NCBI RefSeq assembly: GCF_030272615.1
Contig: NC_081415.1
Location: 630,517,240 to 630,581,239 of the forward strand
DNA from: Cryptomeria japonica
Lineage: Eukaryota > Streptophyta > Pinopsida > Cupressales > Cupressaceae
DNA: 64,000 nt
Direction: 5' to 3'
The notes below the pieces were generated by a model. That model was given only the letters and a program-made list of their open reading frames with translations, made no database searches and had not been told where the DNA came from. Positions 23,101 through 35,248 of this stretch are shown here, in pieces. The number at the start of each line of letters is the position of its first letter. Position 1 is the stretch's first letter. A program made the translations under genes and the position numbers.

Positions 23101-24230
23101 AAAATTTACCTACTTTTATTCTTCTTCTTTTTCCATCTATCTATCTATCTTCTTCTCTTTCTCTTCAATGCATCACACTTTTGACAAAATGAAAAACTCA
23201 AAAACGTATGTCACATTTTTTGTAAAGTTTGCAAACTTGTAAAATTTTGTGATATTTAGAACTTCATTTTTTCCCTTAAATATTTCATTCATTTCACCTT
23301 CTTTCTTCAATCTTGCAGTTCTTGTGAAATCCATCAATATTTCATAAAGTTTATGAACTCACAAACTTTGTGAAACCAAGAACCATGTGACTTCTTTCTT
23401 TTCTTTGTCACATTTTTACAGGTTCACAAACTCACAAAATTGCTAACGTTTAAAACATTGTCAGATTTTCATAAATTTCTTAAACTTACAAACTTCACGA
23501 CAACCTAAACTTAAACACATGAACACTTAGGCTTGTCAAGGTTTTGGGAAGCTCACGAACTTAAGAACTTCTCAAATTAACTCGAGCATTTTTATGCCTT
23601 AAAGAAAAATTATATTTGAAATGAATGGAAGGGGTAGGCAAGGAATTAAAAAACATTGAGCAAATCAATTATTATCAGTAGGTAAAAGAAAAGATAAAAT
23701 ACACATGGGGCTAGGGTTTAGGCAAACTTCACAAATTTAAGGCCAAGAAATCTGAAAACTAATAAATAGTTCAATATCAACATGGACACTTTTATTCTTT
23801 GTATTTCCATGCACTTTGACATATTATCTATTTCATGGTATCCATTGCATCCTCAACAATCAACTTCAACAAAGAGAGTTTTGCATTGGTAAAATTGTCA
23901 TGCATTTTTTGTTTATTTAAATTCTATTAGCTCAATCAAAGGTATGACTCAATTTAGAATAGGGTTTAATATTATATTAACCTCTTTGTATTTTGTTCTA
24001 AATTAGGCCTATACAACACTCATCTCTCTAAAGAGTGTAGATTAGGTTGGATCCATTGTCTAAATCTATTAGTAAGTAGCCATACAGATTAAACCATGAT
24101 CTATGTGTTAAAGTGGAAGAAGAGATGGTTTTGATGCTAGAACCATGGGTGGTTTTCTTGTGAATGATTCCAAATAGGTGAGCCCTAAATTCATGTCCAT
24201 CAAGAAGGAATTATGATTAGGATATGTGTC
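20151..24230. other. Non-coding, no recognised feature
   Basis: AT-rich DNA with no coding signal, LTR termini or clear terminal repeats. Around 23200-23560 near-repeats of words such as CACAAACTTTGTGAA give mild local repetitiveness. The last bases before 24231 resemble the 46-bp tandem repeat found at 33802, so the copia element probably inserted into that array. Confidence 0.55.
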
Positions 24231-26209
24231 TGTTGGCAATTGACACTCATCCGGGTTATAGGTGTTGTCATTGTTGGCAACACACTTCATGGAAGATCCA
24301 GCAATCAAGGTAACCGACATTCACTTCACCGGCATTCAGGGAATCGACAGGCATGTAACCGACAAACTTGGAACTGGTATTATAAGGCCGACATAGGAGA
24401 TTGATCCGAAAAGCATGGAAGCAACAACGATCATATTGTTTCATGTTTATATTTTGTTTGGGCCGACATGTATCTTATCATTTGTAATATGGTTGTAAGC
24501 CGACATAAGGCATTTGTGTTTATTCATGTAATTGGGTATATAAGTCACTTCGGGTTAGGTCATTTTGTGGATATGGCATATAAGAGATGCGATAGGTTAT
24601 GTGATGGTATATGAGCGAGATCTTGATCGATAGAATGTGAATGTAATGATTTGCAATCAGTCTTGATTATTTGTCTAGAGGTTTGGGAAGCGTTCTAAGC
24701 CACCGGTAAGGGAGGTTACAGTATAACCGGTATAGACAGGTCTTTAACAGGAACTCATCCAACATAGAAGATACTCATTCTGAGTTTAGTTTTTGTTTGT
24801 AATCCAGTACTTTGGATCTGTAGTCAGTGAGGCTCCTTTTGTGATGAGCAGTGTGCCTTCCTGCATGTGTAGGCCCCTCTTGTAATATTTATTCAGTTGG
24901 CCAGTGGATAGTGTAATACCCTAAAAATGGTCATCTAAACCATGAACCCCTAATCTCGACAACATCACCAAGGTCCTAACCAAAGGCAATTAAATAAATC
25001 TTGAGCACACAATTAATTCTTTAATCATCAAATGTCACATGACAAAATTAATCACTCAATATTAATTAAATATTTATTTAATTAACTAAACCATTCCAAG
25101 TAAATCATTTTTAAACAATTATCTTATTTATTTTATTAAATATCCTAGCATATTTAATTAAATTAATCAATTTGCCATAAATCTTCAAAAATGGAAACAA
25201 ATCAAGAAAGAGGAATTGGAAATTATGAGCACAAATCTTCAAAAATGGAAATAAATCAAAAAAAGGAATTAATTGACCAAGAAAGAATTAAAAATTGAGA
25301 AAAGAAATCAATTGGAGATAATCTTGAAAAACAAATTAAAAATTGATAAATAATCTCAAAGAAAGCAATTAAAATAATTAAATCTTAAAATTGAATGAAA
25401 TAGAGAATAAATCAGTTTTTTCTGATTTTATCTTAATTTTAGTTCAATTTCCTTTAAAACTGAGAAAAGCATCCAATCACATCAATTCACCTAGATTGTG
25501 CTTCCTCTTGGAAAATCTTGACCGCTCATCATCATTTGATCTCAGCCGTTGGTTTCTTTCTGAATTTTCTATAAATTCAGGCTCTCATCTCTCATTCAAA
25601 AATATCCTGGAGAATATATTGTTATTATGCATTTTTGCTCTAGGTTCATTGAGAATTTGCATTGTCATTGCATATTAGTTAAATCATTTAGATCATTTAT
25701 CTCATATATTGCTTAAATCTTGTTAGATTAATCTTGCATCCATTTAGCTCATATTTATGCTCATATATATTTAAAAATCCTTCGTTTAGGTGTTGTCTAG
25801 TCACTGGATAGCTTAGCAATCTGAGAGCAATCTAAACTCGCATCTACTAGAAGGCAATGGGTCACTTTGTAATGGTTTATTATTCATTGATTATTGATTT
25901 ACTAACCATGCATCTAATGACTTAATTGAAGTGTTGTGTATTCCAGATACAGATACAGGTCCACTTTTCACACACACAGATAGATATTGTGGGTATTCGA
26001 TCCCACCGTGGTTTTTCCTCTTTGAGGTTTTCCACGTATAAATCTCTGTGTTATGGTGTTGATTCATGTGGTTGCATTGATATTACTTGTTGTTACTTTC
26101 TTTTATGTATATCGGTTATTAAGTGGATTTGTTAATAAGATTAAAAATATTATATCCGATAGAACACTGATTCACCCCCCCTCCATCTCAGTGTTCTTGG
26201 ATTCCAACA
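24231..26209 (+). repeat. 5' LTR of the copia element, split by a solo LTR
   Basis: It opens TGTTGGCAATTGACACTC and closes GGATTCCAACA. Without the inserted 24912-25978 block and one copy of its 5-bp duplication it is about 907 bp, matching the 903-bp 3' LTR. A TATA box TATATAAG is at 24537-24544. The end carries the TGATTCACCCCCCC stretch also seen in the minus-strand copia LTRs. Confidence 0.88.
24912..25978 (+). mobile_element. Solo LTR, target duplication GATAG
   Basis: It begins TGTAATACCCTAAAAATGG and ends TTTTCACACACACA. It is flanked by perfect GATAG copies at 24907-24911 and 25979-25983. No internal region or second LTR remains, so LTR-LTR recombination removed the rest. A second copy of the family lies at 37858-38869. 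The middle (TATAAATT near 25570, 'TAGGTGTTGTCTAGTCACTGG', 'ATCTGAGAGCAA') resembles the Tat LTR at 14799, so a Ty3/gypsy Tat-like origin is likely. Confidence 0.92.
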
Positions 26210-26211
26210 AT

Positions 26212-26223
26212 TGGTAGCAGAGC
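26212..26223 (+). promoter_or_regulatory. Primer-binding site, initiator tRNA-Met type
   Basis: TGGTAGCAGAGC lies two bases after the 5' LTR end. It differs at one base from TGGTATCAGAGC, the usual plant tRNA-iMet complement. Confidence 0.85.
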
Positions 26224-26253
26224 TTGGTGCCTCAGAATAAGTCTAACAGCCTG

Positions 26254-27311
26254 AGGAAGATCTTGTATCCAGAATCCATGGAGAGAGTCTACAGAAGGAA
26301 CTTGAAGTAGTACTTGAAGACTATGATGTTGAAAGGCTGAAGAACTTGAAGCTGCAAGATGAGTTGAATTCTACAAAGGAATTCATCCTTACCCTACAGG
26401 AGAGGTTATCATCTGCTCAAGCTAAAAGGAAGAATCTTTTACAAAATTTGGATGACGAAGAGAAGAATGTCCTTAAGAAATTATGTCATAAGTTGAGTTA
26501 GGAGAATAATGTCATGAAGAATGAGATGCAAGCCATGACCATGAGGATGTCAAAGGAAATTGAAGACCAGAAGAAGAATGAAGAAAATCTTGCTATATCT
26601 CTGAAAGACAAATCTAAGGAATGCATTAGGCTGACGCATGAGAATTATGTGTTGAGAACTAAGTTGGTGCAATCATAGAATAATGAGAAAGAGTTGGAAA
26701 GAATGGTGAAAGTCCTAAGAAGTGATCTAGATGCTGCAAATGAATACAAAGAAAATTTCAGGGTTAGTTCTGCAAGGCTTGATGAATTACTAAAGGATCA
26801 AAGAGACACTGGAGACACTAGAGGTCTTCGATTTGAGCATGGAGAAATATCTAGTACTACAAATCAAGGGAATCTATCAGACAACCAAAATCTGAAATTC
26901 CCAATAAGGCAACCCAATGCACACAAATTTAATGGTAGATGTTGTGTTTGTAATAAGTTTGGTCATAGAGCAAGTCAATGCAGGAATAGAGCAAATTAGA
27001 ATCATAATGCAGTTCCCGGTTAGTATTCAAATTGTAAAAAGTATTATCATAGGACAAAATATTGTAGAATTAATGTGAGATGTCATGCATGTGGAAATTT
27101 TGGACATATGGCTAATCAATGTAGGTCAAAGAATGGTCAAGGACTCAACAAGGAAATTGAGAAGAACAATGTTACTTGCTATGCATGCAACAAAATAGGA
27201 CACATTGCTAAATATTGTAGAAGCAAGAATACATTAGAAGGGAATGACACATCTAATGAGAAGGGGAAGAAAAAGGTTGATGAAATCCAGCAAGCTCATG
27301 CTAAACAATGA
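26254..27311 (+). pseudogene. gag: copia gag, C-terminal half only: coiled coil and zinc knuckles
   Basis: An open frame with no ATG begins about 30 bases after the primer-binding site. It encodes a long Lys/Glu/Leu coiled coil (about 26283-26790), interrupted by TAG codons near 26500 and 26677. Then come four knuckle-like units: CCHC at about 26938-26982; a degenerate one at about 27028-27066 whose first Cys is Tyr; and intact C-x2-C-x4-H-x4-C motifs at about 27080-27124 and 27176-27219. The N-terminal capsid-like part (UBN2/DUF4219 type), present in the related gag at 55852-55304, is missing. TAA/TAG stops occur between 26997 and 27075. The RNA-binding half seems retained. Confidence 0.82.
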
Positions 27312-27781
27312 GTTAGGAAATTTGATGATCAACCAGAAGAGGCAAATTCACCGGTTACTCAACCGACAGAGAAGAATGTTCCTGCACCGGCAAGAAACAC
27401 ATCCGGTAACTAAGGCATTAGCCTTAGGGGGAGGAAAATGAATGACAGATTCTGCATTACCCCTAGTAGTGGTCTGAAAGCTTGTTTCAAATCTTGGTGA
27501 AGTCAGTTTGAAGGACATCCGGCATTGAGATAATGGATTTTGTATCTGGTATCATATGTCGGCATGCATTAATGTCAATAAGGAATTAAGGTTTTGCAAG
27601 ACAAAAAGGATAAGTTGCTTCATTTCTGATCACACAACACTCAGAGCGAAGCAGAGCGAGTTTAAGGCGATTAAGAGCATTTTCCAACGATTTCCAGTAT
27701 TTTCTGAGCGGATTTTCAAAGATTTTCATTGGCTTAGGTTGAGAGGTATTTTCTCTATTTTTCACCGTACTTTTCTTAATC
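27312..27781 (+). other. Spacer between gag and the unknown ORF
   Basis: No coding signal. It contains GCATTAGCCTTAGGGGGAGG near 27410-27440; a similar CCTTAGGGGGAG follows gag in the minus-strand copia element (about 53125-53140, minus strand). It may be a family-conserved internal motif resembling an extra polypurine tract. Confidence 0.5.
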
Positions 27782-30700
27782 ATGATGGCTTCTAGATCTA
27801 CTCCCGCTCCGGTAGATGTGGCTACCCTTGTTGTGGTGGACATTAAGGATTGTCCATGTCCGAAATTTAAGCAATGCCCTCAAATTACAAAGGTCGATGA
27901 CTCAATCAATGTATTTTCTAGGGTTCCTAACGAAGTTCTTTATGTGGAAGATGTGAGAGTATATATTCACTACACTCTGGAGGATCTGGGATCATTGGAG
28001 ATTAAATCAATGTACTTGTCCACTTTGTTGAATAAGGATGGATCGATCAAACCGGAAATTCTAAAGGATCAGGGTTTCATCGATATTCTGGAGATGCCTG
28101 AGTTCGAGGATGAGATGATTCAGTATGTGCTGAGTCGAGTCCATGGTGAGTTCATATGGCTTGAACAACCCTACAAAATCACCAAGGAGGTAATTTTTGC
28201 TATCACCGGTTTACCCCAGGTCAGATAGACACCAGACAAGAGGAAGATTCCGAACAATAAGGTGAACAAGCTAACCGGTGCCACCTTTGACAACCGGTCG
28301 ATGCGGATTAGCACCATCAGGGATAAAGATGTTCAATTTGAAAGCATGGTAATTGGATACAAGGTAACTCAATCAAACCGGTTGAACGCTATTTCTAGTT
28401 CCTGTATCTACTGTGCACACAAGATGGTAAAGGAAAATGTGAAATATGATCTTTGTCAGTGGATGTGTGATGAGTTGATTTCAGATTTGGGAAAGATTAA
28501 GGATAAAGTGAAAGGTACATTTAGGTATGGGAATCTCATTGTCTGTTTAATGTTTTTCTTTTTAATGAGATGCTGAGATCCGGTAAGAGGCAATGGGCCT
28601 TTGATATACCTGAGGAGGGGAAAAAGTGAGACCGGGTGACTAGGACCTAATCCCACTTTAGCCAACACATTGGGAATACAAAAGAGCCTAGGGAGATAGC
28701 TCACTTTGGCTACTTCTTATGAGAAAGAGAGAACCAAGGATTATCTCTTAGGGTTTCTATTCCTCTTGTTGTATGTGATGAGAAAAATAGGGTTTGATTG
28801 ATCAACTAGACTAGGAGATGAACAATGAAGCATATATGAAATAAAATTGAACAAACTTGTAGATCTGAAACTAAGATACTAAGAGAAGAGAAGGGGGAGT
28901 AATTTAGATGTGCACCTGATGCTGAAAGATGGACCAAACTGACTAGGACCAGGGTGCCATGCCCCTGTCCCTGATGATCTGATAGAGAACTGCAACTGAA
29001 AGGTTGAAATTTGAAGGTCCTGAACTTGCAACCTGCCAAAAATAACCTGAAAGTGGGGGGACCAAGGCACCACGCCCCTGTTCCTGATAGATTTGAGAAA
29101 TTTTGAGACTTTTGGGTGGTACTTATGCCTTTTCCTAATCTGAAACTCCTTCTGGGTACCTGTTTCTACACTTGCAACTGAAAAGAGAGGGTTTGGGGTG
29201 GCTATATAGAGTTTTGCCTTAGGAAAATCCCTGTGTTGGTGATTTCCACTTCCACAATTACCCTATTTGTATAGTAAAATAGTGTGTGCAAGACCCTAAA
29301 ATGAAAGCAAACAATCTAGAGCAACCCTAAAGAGTAAACCCTAATTGCTTAGAATTGACAAAGTAAATGCTCTAAATCATTGATGCAAAGTGATATAAAG
29401 CATGAATATTAATATGTAAATTGATGTAATGAAGCTCATGCAAAGACATGAAAATAACATGAAACCATACCCAACCCCTAAGGGAGGGGTACAAGCCAAT
29501 CGTCAATCGGTGATCTCCTATTATTCTTCAATGTCTTCAAGGCTCCTAATTGATGATGAATGCTTGATGAAATGTTGTTGAATGTTGTTGAATTTTTTTG
29601 AAGACTCCACATAGGCTTCTCTTTCACTACATAGAAAGCTTCTTGTGCTCCAAAAATATGCTCTTAGATTCTTAGATCCGATCCCTTCAAATGAAGAAAG
29701 AGAACTCTTATGTATGAAACCCTAGATCTTAATTTTGACTTAATCTCCTCTTTAGGCTGACCTAGGATTTGAATTTACTGCCAATATTTTGGGTTTAAGC
29801 ATTATAATATCATAGAATTATGCTCCCAAAATTTCAGGAAAAAAACTGAGGACCCTGTGCACTTTGCACATGGTCCGACCAACTTTTCACCAAATTTTCA
29901 GGGTCATTAGATATGATGATATTAGAGCAAATATCAAATTTAAAGCTGATTTCGAGGTGTTTTGATATGTGAAATCGGGCCTTAAAGGTCGAAATAGGAC
30001 ATAATTAGGGTTTATAATTTAATGATTTATTGGAGGAATAAAATAAAAAGGGGCACACTCAGGGTAAAGGGCCCAATTTTATGATGTGGGGAGTGATGAA
30101 ATATGACTTTAGATTTAATTAAATTAATTAATTAGAAGCTTAAAGGTAAATTACAATGCAATATGCAAACACACTAAGGCAGGTGTTAAGCTAAGTGTGG
30201 AATTGTACCACCCTATCAAGGGTGTACAATTACAACACTACAATACCAACAGGAAAATATATTAAGGATGTCTTGAGGAATTTGGGATAGGAAAAAGACT
30301 CCATTATGTGGGGTTATTTCAAAGCATTTCAGAAAGCAATGAAGAAGAGGGAAATGATACCTAAGAATATAGTTGACAAATACTCTACTGACATATGCTT
30401 CATGGTGAAGAAGGATGAAACTTTAATGGAGGCAGTGCAACCTAGAACTATCTGGGTTACTGAAATGGGCTATAAGGTTGATGCACAAATCTTGGATCTC
30501 TATGCCAAGATGCTTATAGATGCCCCAGTTGATGAGAAAGAGAAAAAAATTGGTATTGCAAAGCAGAAGGAATCTGAAGGTGGTTTCAGTAAGAAGAAAA
30601 GGGAAGGACAAATAAAGAAGGTTGGACAGGCTGTCCAGAAGATGTCCTCTGAGATCAAACAAATCATTGGTTTGGCAGAGACATCTCCTCCAACAGCTTT

Positions 30701-32603
30701 ACAAGCTTCTCCGAAGGTAGGAACTGGCAAGGGTATATCGAAGAGGAAGAAACTGAAGACCTTTATTGCTCCTGTTGAATCTAGTTCTGAGACTGAGGAA
30801 GAAACCCCGAAGATTCCTAAGATCTACATGAGGATTCAGAGGAAGAAGCTCGAGGAAGGGAAGCTGTAGAAAACCAAAGTCACTCCTCCGATAGCACAGA
30901 AGAAAAATTTTGAAGGAGAGGAAGCCTACTGAGAAAAGAAAAATGACCAAGGAGTCTGCTCCCACCCCTAGTAAGAAGAAGAAATCAGATTTAGATATTG
31001 CTCTAGAATCTGGTAAAAGTGTTAAGGTTATTGCTCCTCTTTCTGTTGCTGAACTAATTGATCAGATCACAAAAGATGGTATTTTGAGTAACATACAACA
31101 CTATTATAGTTATATGGATGATAAGGAACAAAAGGAGATTGAAGAATCAGTTTTGTTATACTTAGATATATATAAGAAAGCCTTACTTGAGATAGAAAAA
31201 CAAATACCAACAGATTTATATAACAAGTTAGATCCTAGGAGGTTATCGACTATTAAGGAGGATAAGCATATTAAGGTTCAGGAATTACTAACTGTTTGTG
31301 GTGCTATAACTGATGAAGAGATGTGACAGTGTCTAGATTTTGCTAACAAAACAATTTTTCAGAGTAGATGTCGACATGTAAGTCTTATGGTAGGGAGAGT
31401 AAATGAAATTGTGAAGGAAACACATGAGGCTTGGGTTAATTTCTTTGTTGATAAACCAGGTTTCTTTACATCACCGGATACACCGCCTAAGTCTGACATT
31501 CCAGACATCCCAGTTGATGCTAAGGGTAAAGGTATACTAGGTGGAGATCCATCGGTTTTGGAACGGAAAACAACTAAGGATATTCCTCCGATAGTAACAC
31601 TTGTACAGGATGTAGAGATCAACATACCAAAAGAAGACAATCCCCCTTCAGTAATTGATGTTGATACAATTGAAATTCATGAGGTAGAGGCTACAAAAAT
31701 AACTGCACCAAGTGGCGAAGCCACCGATGCTGAGGAGAAGATAAAAGATAAAATAGATCAGAAGGTAGAAGAGGATGATCAGACTGAGGTCAGGGTATCG
31801 ACACCTTCACCGGCTATTGGTCCCTCATTGTTGGTACTTGACTCATCCAGTCAAAAAGATTTTGGTCATTTTGAGAATAAGAACATTGAGCAGCTGAGCA
31901 GTTTTGAATTGATGTTTGTTGCAGCTCAGAGATTAAAGAAGGAAGGTTCAGAAGATAAGTAGGTTATTGAGCAAGCTATTCCAATTTTGCAATAGCTTGC
32001 ACCAGAATGAAATATTGATCAGGTAGCTAGTCCATCTGGTAAGTTGAAAGGTTTGACTAAGCGTATTGCAAAAAAGTATAAAACTCTTCAACAAGTGTCA
32101 AACTGACAGTTGGTGGAAAGGTATAATACAACTAGAAAGGTCACTAGTGATAATATGATCAATCTGACAAAGCTAAGTTGACAGAAGAGGTGACAAGGAT
32201 TGATGAAGCTCTTCATCAATGTAATGGCACATACCGGTCTTGCACTAACACAACAAAACTAACAATAGACATGGATAATAAAGTTAAGGCGGATAAGGAC
32301 AAGTTGGAACAACTTGTAATCACTTTTGATGGTACTCAATCATTGGCCAGCTCTGTTGATGGTGAAATTTTGTTTTTAGAGTTTGAAATTTCAGCCCCGG
32401 AGAAGGAAAAGGACAAATTAATCCGGCGGGCCAGAGAATTGAGAGGTTTGGTAAGTCCCCGGCTTAATACTTTGTCACTTCATAAGCGGGAATGTATGGA
32501 CGAGATGAATATGTCCACACCGACAACCCTAACAAAAGAAGAACTACACGCTTACATTCTGAACGGGTTTGTATCAATTTTGGGAACTCTAAAATCCGGT
32601 TGA
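27782..32603 (+). pseudogene. Long unknown reading frame of the copia element (broken)
   Basis: I do not recognise this protein. ATG 27782 opens a frame ('MMASRSTPAPVDVATLVVV') that passes a TAG at 28226 and reaches about 28555, where a frameshift leads into 'EMLRSGKRQWAFDIPEE'. A 1.63 kb insertion interrupts it there. It resumes at about 30258 ('KDVLRNLG', then 'MWGYFKAFQKAMKKREM') and continues through a Lys-rich, Ser/Pro-rich middle (30550-30960), a helical segment (30960-31320), an acidic disordered stretch (31450-31960) and a coiled-coil-like C-terminus (32160-32603). With the insertion removed it is roughly 1,060 codons. No catalytic motif was found. It occupies the place where pol should be, ending 294 bases before the 3' LTR. 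Confidence 0.65.
28625..30251. mobile_element. Unclassified 1.63 kb insertion in the unknown ORF
   Basis: The reading frame on both sides joins if this block is removed. GGAAAA occurs at both junctions (28619-28624 and 30252-30257), as a short target duplication would. Read on the minus strand it begins TGTTGGTATTGTAG, an LTR-like start, but the other end lacks a matching CCAACA. It contains two similar words around CCATGCCCCTGTCCCTGAT (28958) and CCACGCCCCTGTTCCTGAT (29070). No ORF of note. Confidence 0.55.
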
Positions 32604-32882
32604 GATACTTATTTGGCATTTTTGAAAGGTGCTTATTCGGATATTTTCAAGTACATTTAGATCCGGTATTCACAATTTTGCTTTGTACAAAATTTCATTT
32701 CTTATTTTTTGCCCAGGTCTTTGGCATTATTGTCAAAGGGGGAGAGGTGGATGTGAAAAATGTCAAGGGACATAAGAAGTAATGTATAGCTCAGGGGGAG
32801 CAGTCTTCAGAGATCAGGTTTTGGACAGGAACCGGTACAACACTTCAATGATCCATTTTTCACATGAGTGTTACCTTCAATG

Positions 32883-32896
32883 CCAAAGGGGGAGAT
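32883..32896 (+). promoter_or_regulatory. Polypurine tract of the copia element
   Basis: CCAAAGGGGGAGAT directly precedes the 3' LTR start TGTTGG. Confidence 0.9.
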
Positions 32897-33799
32897 TGTT
32901 GGCAATTGACACTCATCTGGGTTATAGGTGTTATCATTGCTGGCAACACACTTCATGGGAGATCCAACAATCAAGGTAATCGACATTCACTACACCAACA
33001 TTCAAGAAACTGACAGGCATGTAACCGGCAAACTTGGAACCAGTAGTCTAAGGCCGACATAGGAGATTGATCTGGCAAGCGTGGAAGTGATACTGATCAT
33101 ATTATTTCATGTTTATATTTTGTTTGGGCCGACATGTGTCTTATCATTTGTAATATGGTTGTAAGCCGACATAAGATATTTGTGTTTATTCATGTAATTG
33201 GGTATATAAGTCAGTCCAAGTTAGGTCATTTCGTGGATATGACATATAAGAGATGCAATAGGTTATGTGATGGTATATGAGCGAGATCTTGATCAATAAA
33301 ATGCGAATGTAATGATCTGCAATCGGTCTTGATTATTTGTCTAGAGGTTTGGGAAGCGATCTAAGCTACCGATAAGGGAGGTTACAGTATAATTGGTACA
33401 GACAGGTCTTTAACTGGAACTCATCCAGCATAGAAGATGCTCATTTTGAGTTTAGTTTTTTTTTGTAATCCAGTACTTTGGACCTGTAGTCAGTGAAGCT
33501 CCTTTTGTGATGAGCAGTGTGCCCTCCTGCATGTGCAGGCCCCTCTTGTAATATTTATTCAGTTGGCCAATGGATAAATATTATGGGTCTCCAATCCTAC
33601 CATGGTTTTTCCTCTTTGAGGTTTTCCACATATAAATCTCTATGTTATGGTGTTGATTCATGTGGTTGGATTGATATTACTTGTTGTTACTTTCTTTTAT
33701 GCATACTGGTTATTAAGTGGATTTGTTAATAAGGTTAAAAATATTATATCCGATAGAACATTGATTCACCCCCCTTCTTAGTGTTCTTGGATTCCAACA
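32897..33799 (+). repeat. 3' LTR of the copia element
   Basis: TGTTGGCAATTGACACTC through GGATTCCAACA, 903 bp, colinear with the 5' LTR. TATA box TATATAAG is at 33203-33210. The GATAG site that received the solo LTR in the 5' copy reads GATAA here and is uninterrupted. Confidence 0.92.
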
Positions 33800-33801
33800 A
33801 C

Positions 33802-33938
33802 GTGGATTACAACTTGCTTAGTAATGCATGTATTAATTCGGATATGTGTGGATTACAACTTGCTTAGTAATGTATGTGTTAATTATGATATGTGTGGATT
33901 ACAACCTACTTAGTAATGTATGTGTTACAAAACCCAAT
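33802..33938 (+). repeat. 46-bp tandem repeat, about three units
   Basis: Units start GTGGATTACAACTTGCTTAG at 33802, 33848 and 33894, an exact 46-bp period with a few substitutions. The array starts right at the end of the copia element. Confidence 0.9.
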
Positions 33939-35230
33939 CTCTACTCTTCTCATAAAAAAAAAAGTCTAGAAGTTGTTGCTAGATGGAAAGTCTACACATT
34001 TGGACTTTGTCTTTTGATCAAAAGTTGTAGCAATTGTAAATCTTTGCAACCTCGACAATTAGTTTTTGTTAAACTATAATCATCCTTGCCAAAAAAAAAA
34101 TCTATAACCAAATTATTGGCTTTTTCCTAGTAGCTTGTTTTGGGCCAACACCAAGCAATTATGTGTACTAGAATTCTGCACTCCAAATTAAAGAAGAGAT
34201 AATCAAGAATTTTCAAGTTTATTGTTTTGTTTCAATGCCAAAAAATTATTCATTAATTTTTTAATTACTCAATCATTCAAAAAACTCTTAAAACAAACAA
34301 ATTAAATGCAATTATATTTCATTAATTTTTTTAGGCAAGTTGCTACCTTGGGGGTAGCTCCCTCTAGTGTGAACCAACAATTGTAGACCACAAACAAACT
34401 CATTGATTTCTATTTGAGGAGGAGAAAGTAAATCGAACATGGAACCAATGAATTTTGCATCCTTTTCCTTGTTGTTTTTTATTATTTCTTCACAATATAA
34501 TTCAATGGGTTTCTCAAAGTCTTGTTATACCTGACCATTATAATATTGATGACATCACTAATGAGTCCTTGCCATAGCAGACTGGAATATTTTTGTTGTT
34601 CTTTCATTGTAAAAGTGACCTAAGTACAACATCCTCATTCCAATTACTTCTTGAATCACCTTACCATTACCAAGGAATTTATTTTGAAAATCCTCTTAAG
34701 TTGAATTATGTTTAACATCGATAGACGTTCTACAATTGCATATAGGGGGTCATGCAATCCATGTACATAAAACACATGAACGTAAATCACATGAAAAAAT
34801 ATAAATTATAGTCGTTAAATATTAAAATGTTAATTAAAAAAAGTGTTGTTGTTGATGTCATCATATGTTAATTGCAGCTTTGAAAATCTATTTGTAACAA
34901 AGAAACATGAAAACATTAATGGTTTACAACAAAATCACAAAAAAACTCAGCTCAACGAAAGGGCCCCTTTTCAATATTTATGGGCGGTGATATGGAGGGG
35001 CCCACCCCTTATCACACCACACAAGGAATAGGCATTTGAATGGTCTTTGGTTTTCTTTCCACAATTTTGATCCTATTTATCTCACAATTTCAATAGAATC
35101 ACTTTTTAAATGCCTATGTTTTTATAATTTAATCAATATATTATAAGATCTTTTTATATTTAAAAATTATTTTGATTACTTAAAAAAATATTTATTATTT
35201 TTATCTAATTTAATAAATAATAAATAATAA
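33939..35230. other. Non-coding, no recognised feature
   Basis: AT-rich unique-looking DNA with stops in all frames and no terminal repeats or promoter-like signals I would defend. Confidence 0.55.
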
Positions 35231-35248
35231 ATAATAATATAAATATAT

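Larger units (their letters stand above)
24231..33799 (+). mobile_element. Ty1/copia-type LTR element without recognisable pol (non-autonomous)
   Basis: Matched LTRs (24231-26209, interrupted, and 32897-33799) begin TGTTGG and end CCAACA. An initiator-tRNA-Met-type primer-binding site follows the 5' LTR, and a polypurine tract precedes the 3' LTR. The interior has the coiled-coil and zinc-knuckle half of a copia gag, then a long unknown frame. No protease, integrase or RT motifs were found on either strand. Without the solo LTR the element is about 8.5 kb. Flanks GTGTC (left) and ACGTG (right) are not identical, so no clean target duplication is visible. LTR divergence looks near 12% by eye, which suggests an old insertion. 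Confidence 0.85.

Noticed and set aside
33802-33938. CRISPR-like array
   Set aside because: Units are contiguous 46-bp repeats without distinct spacers, in a plant genome context.
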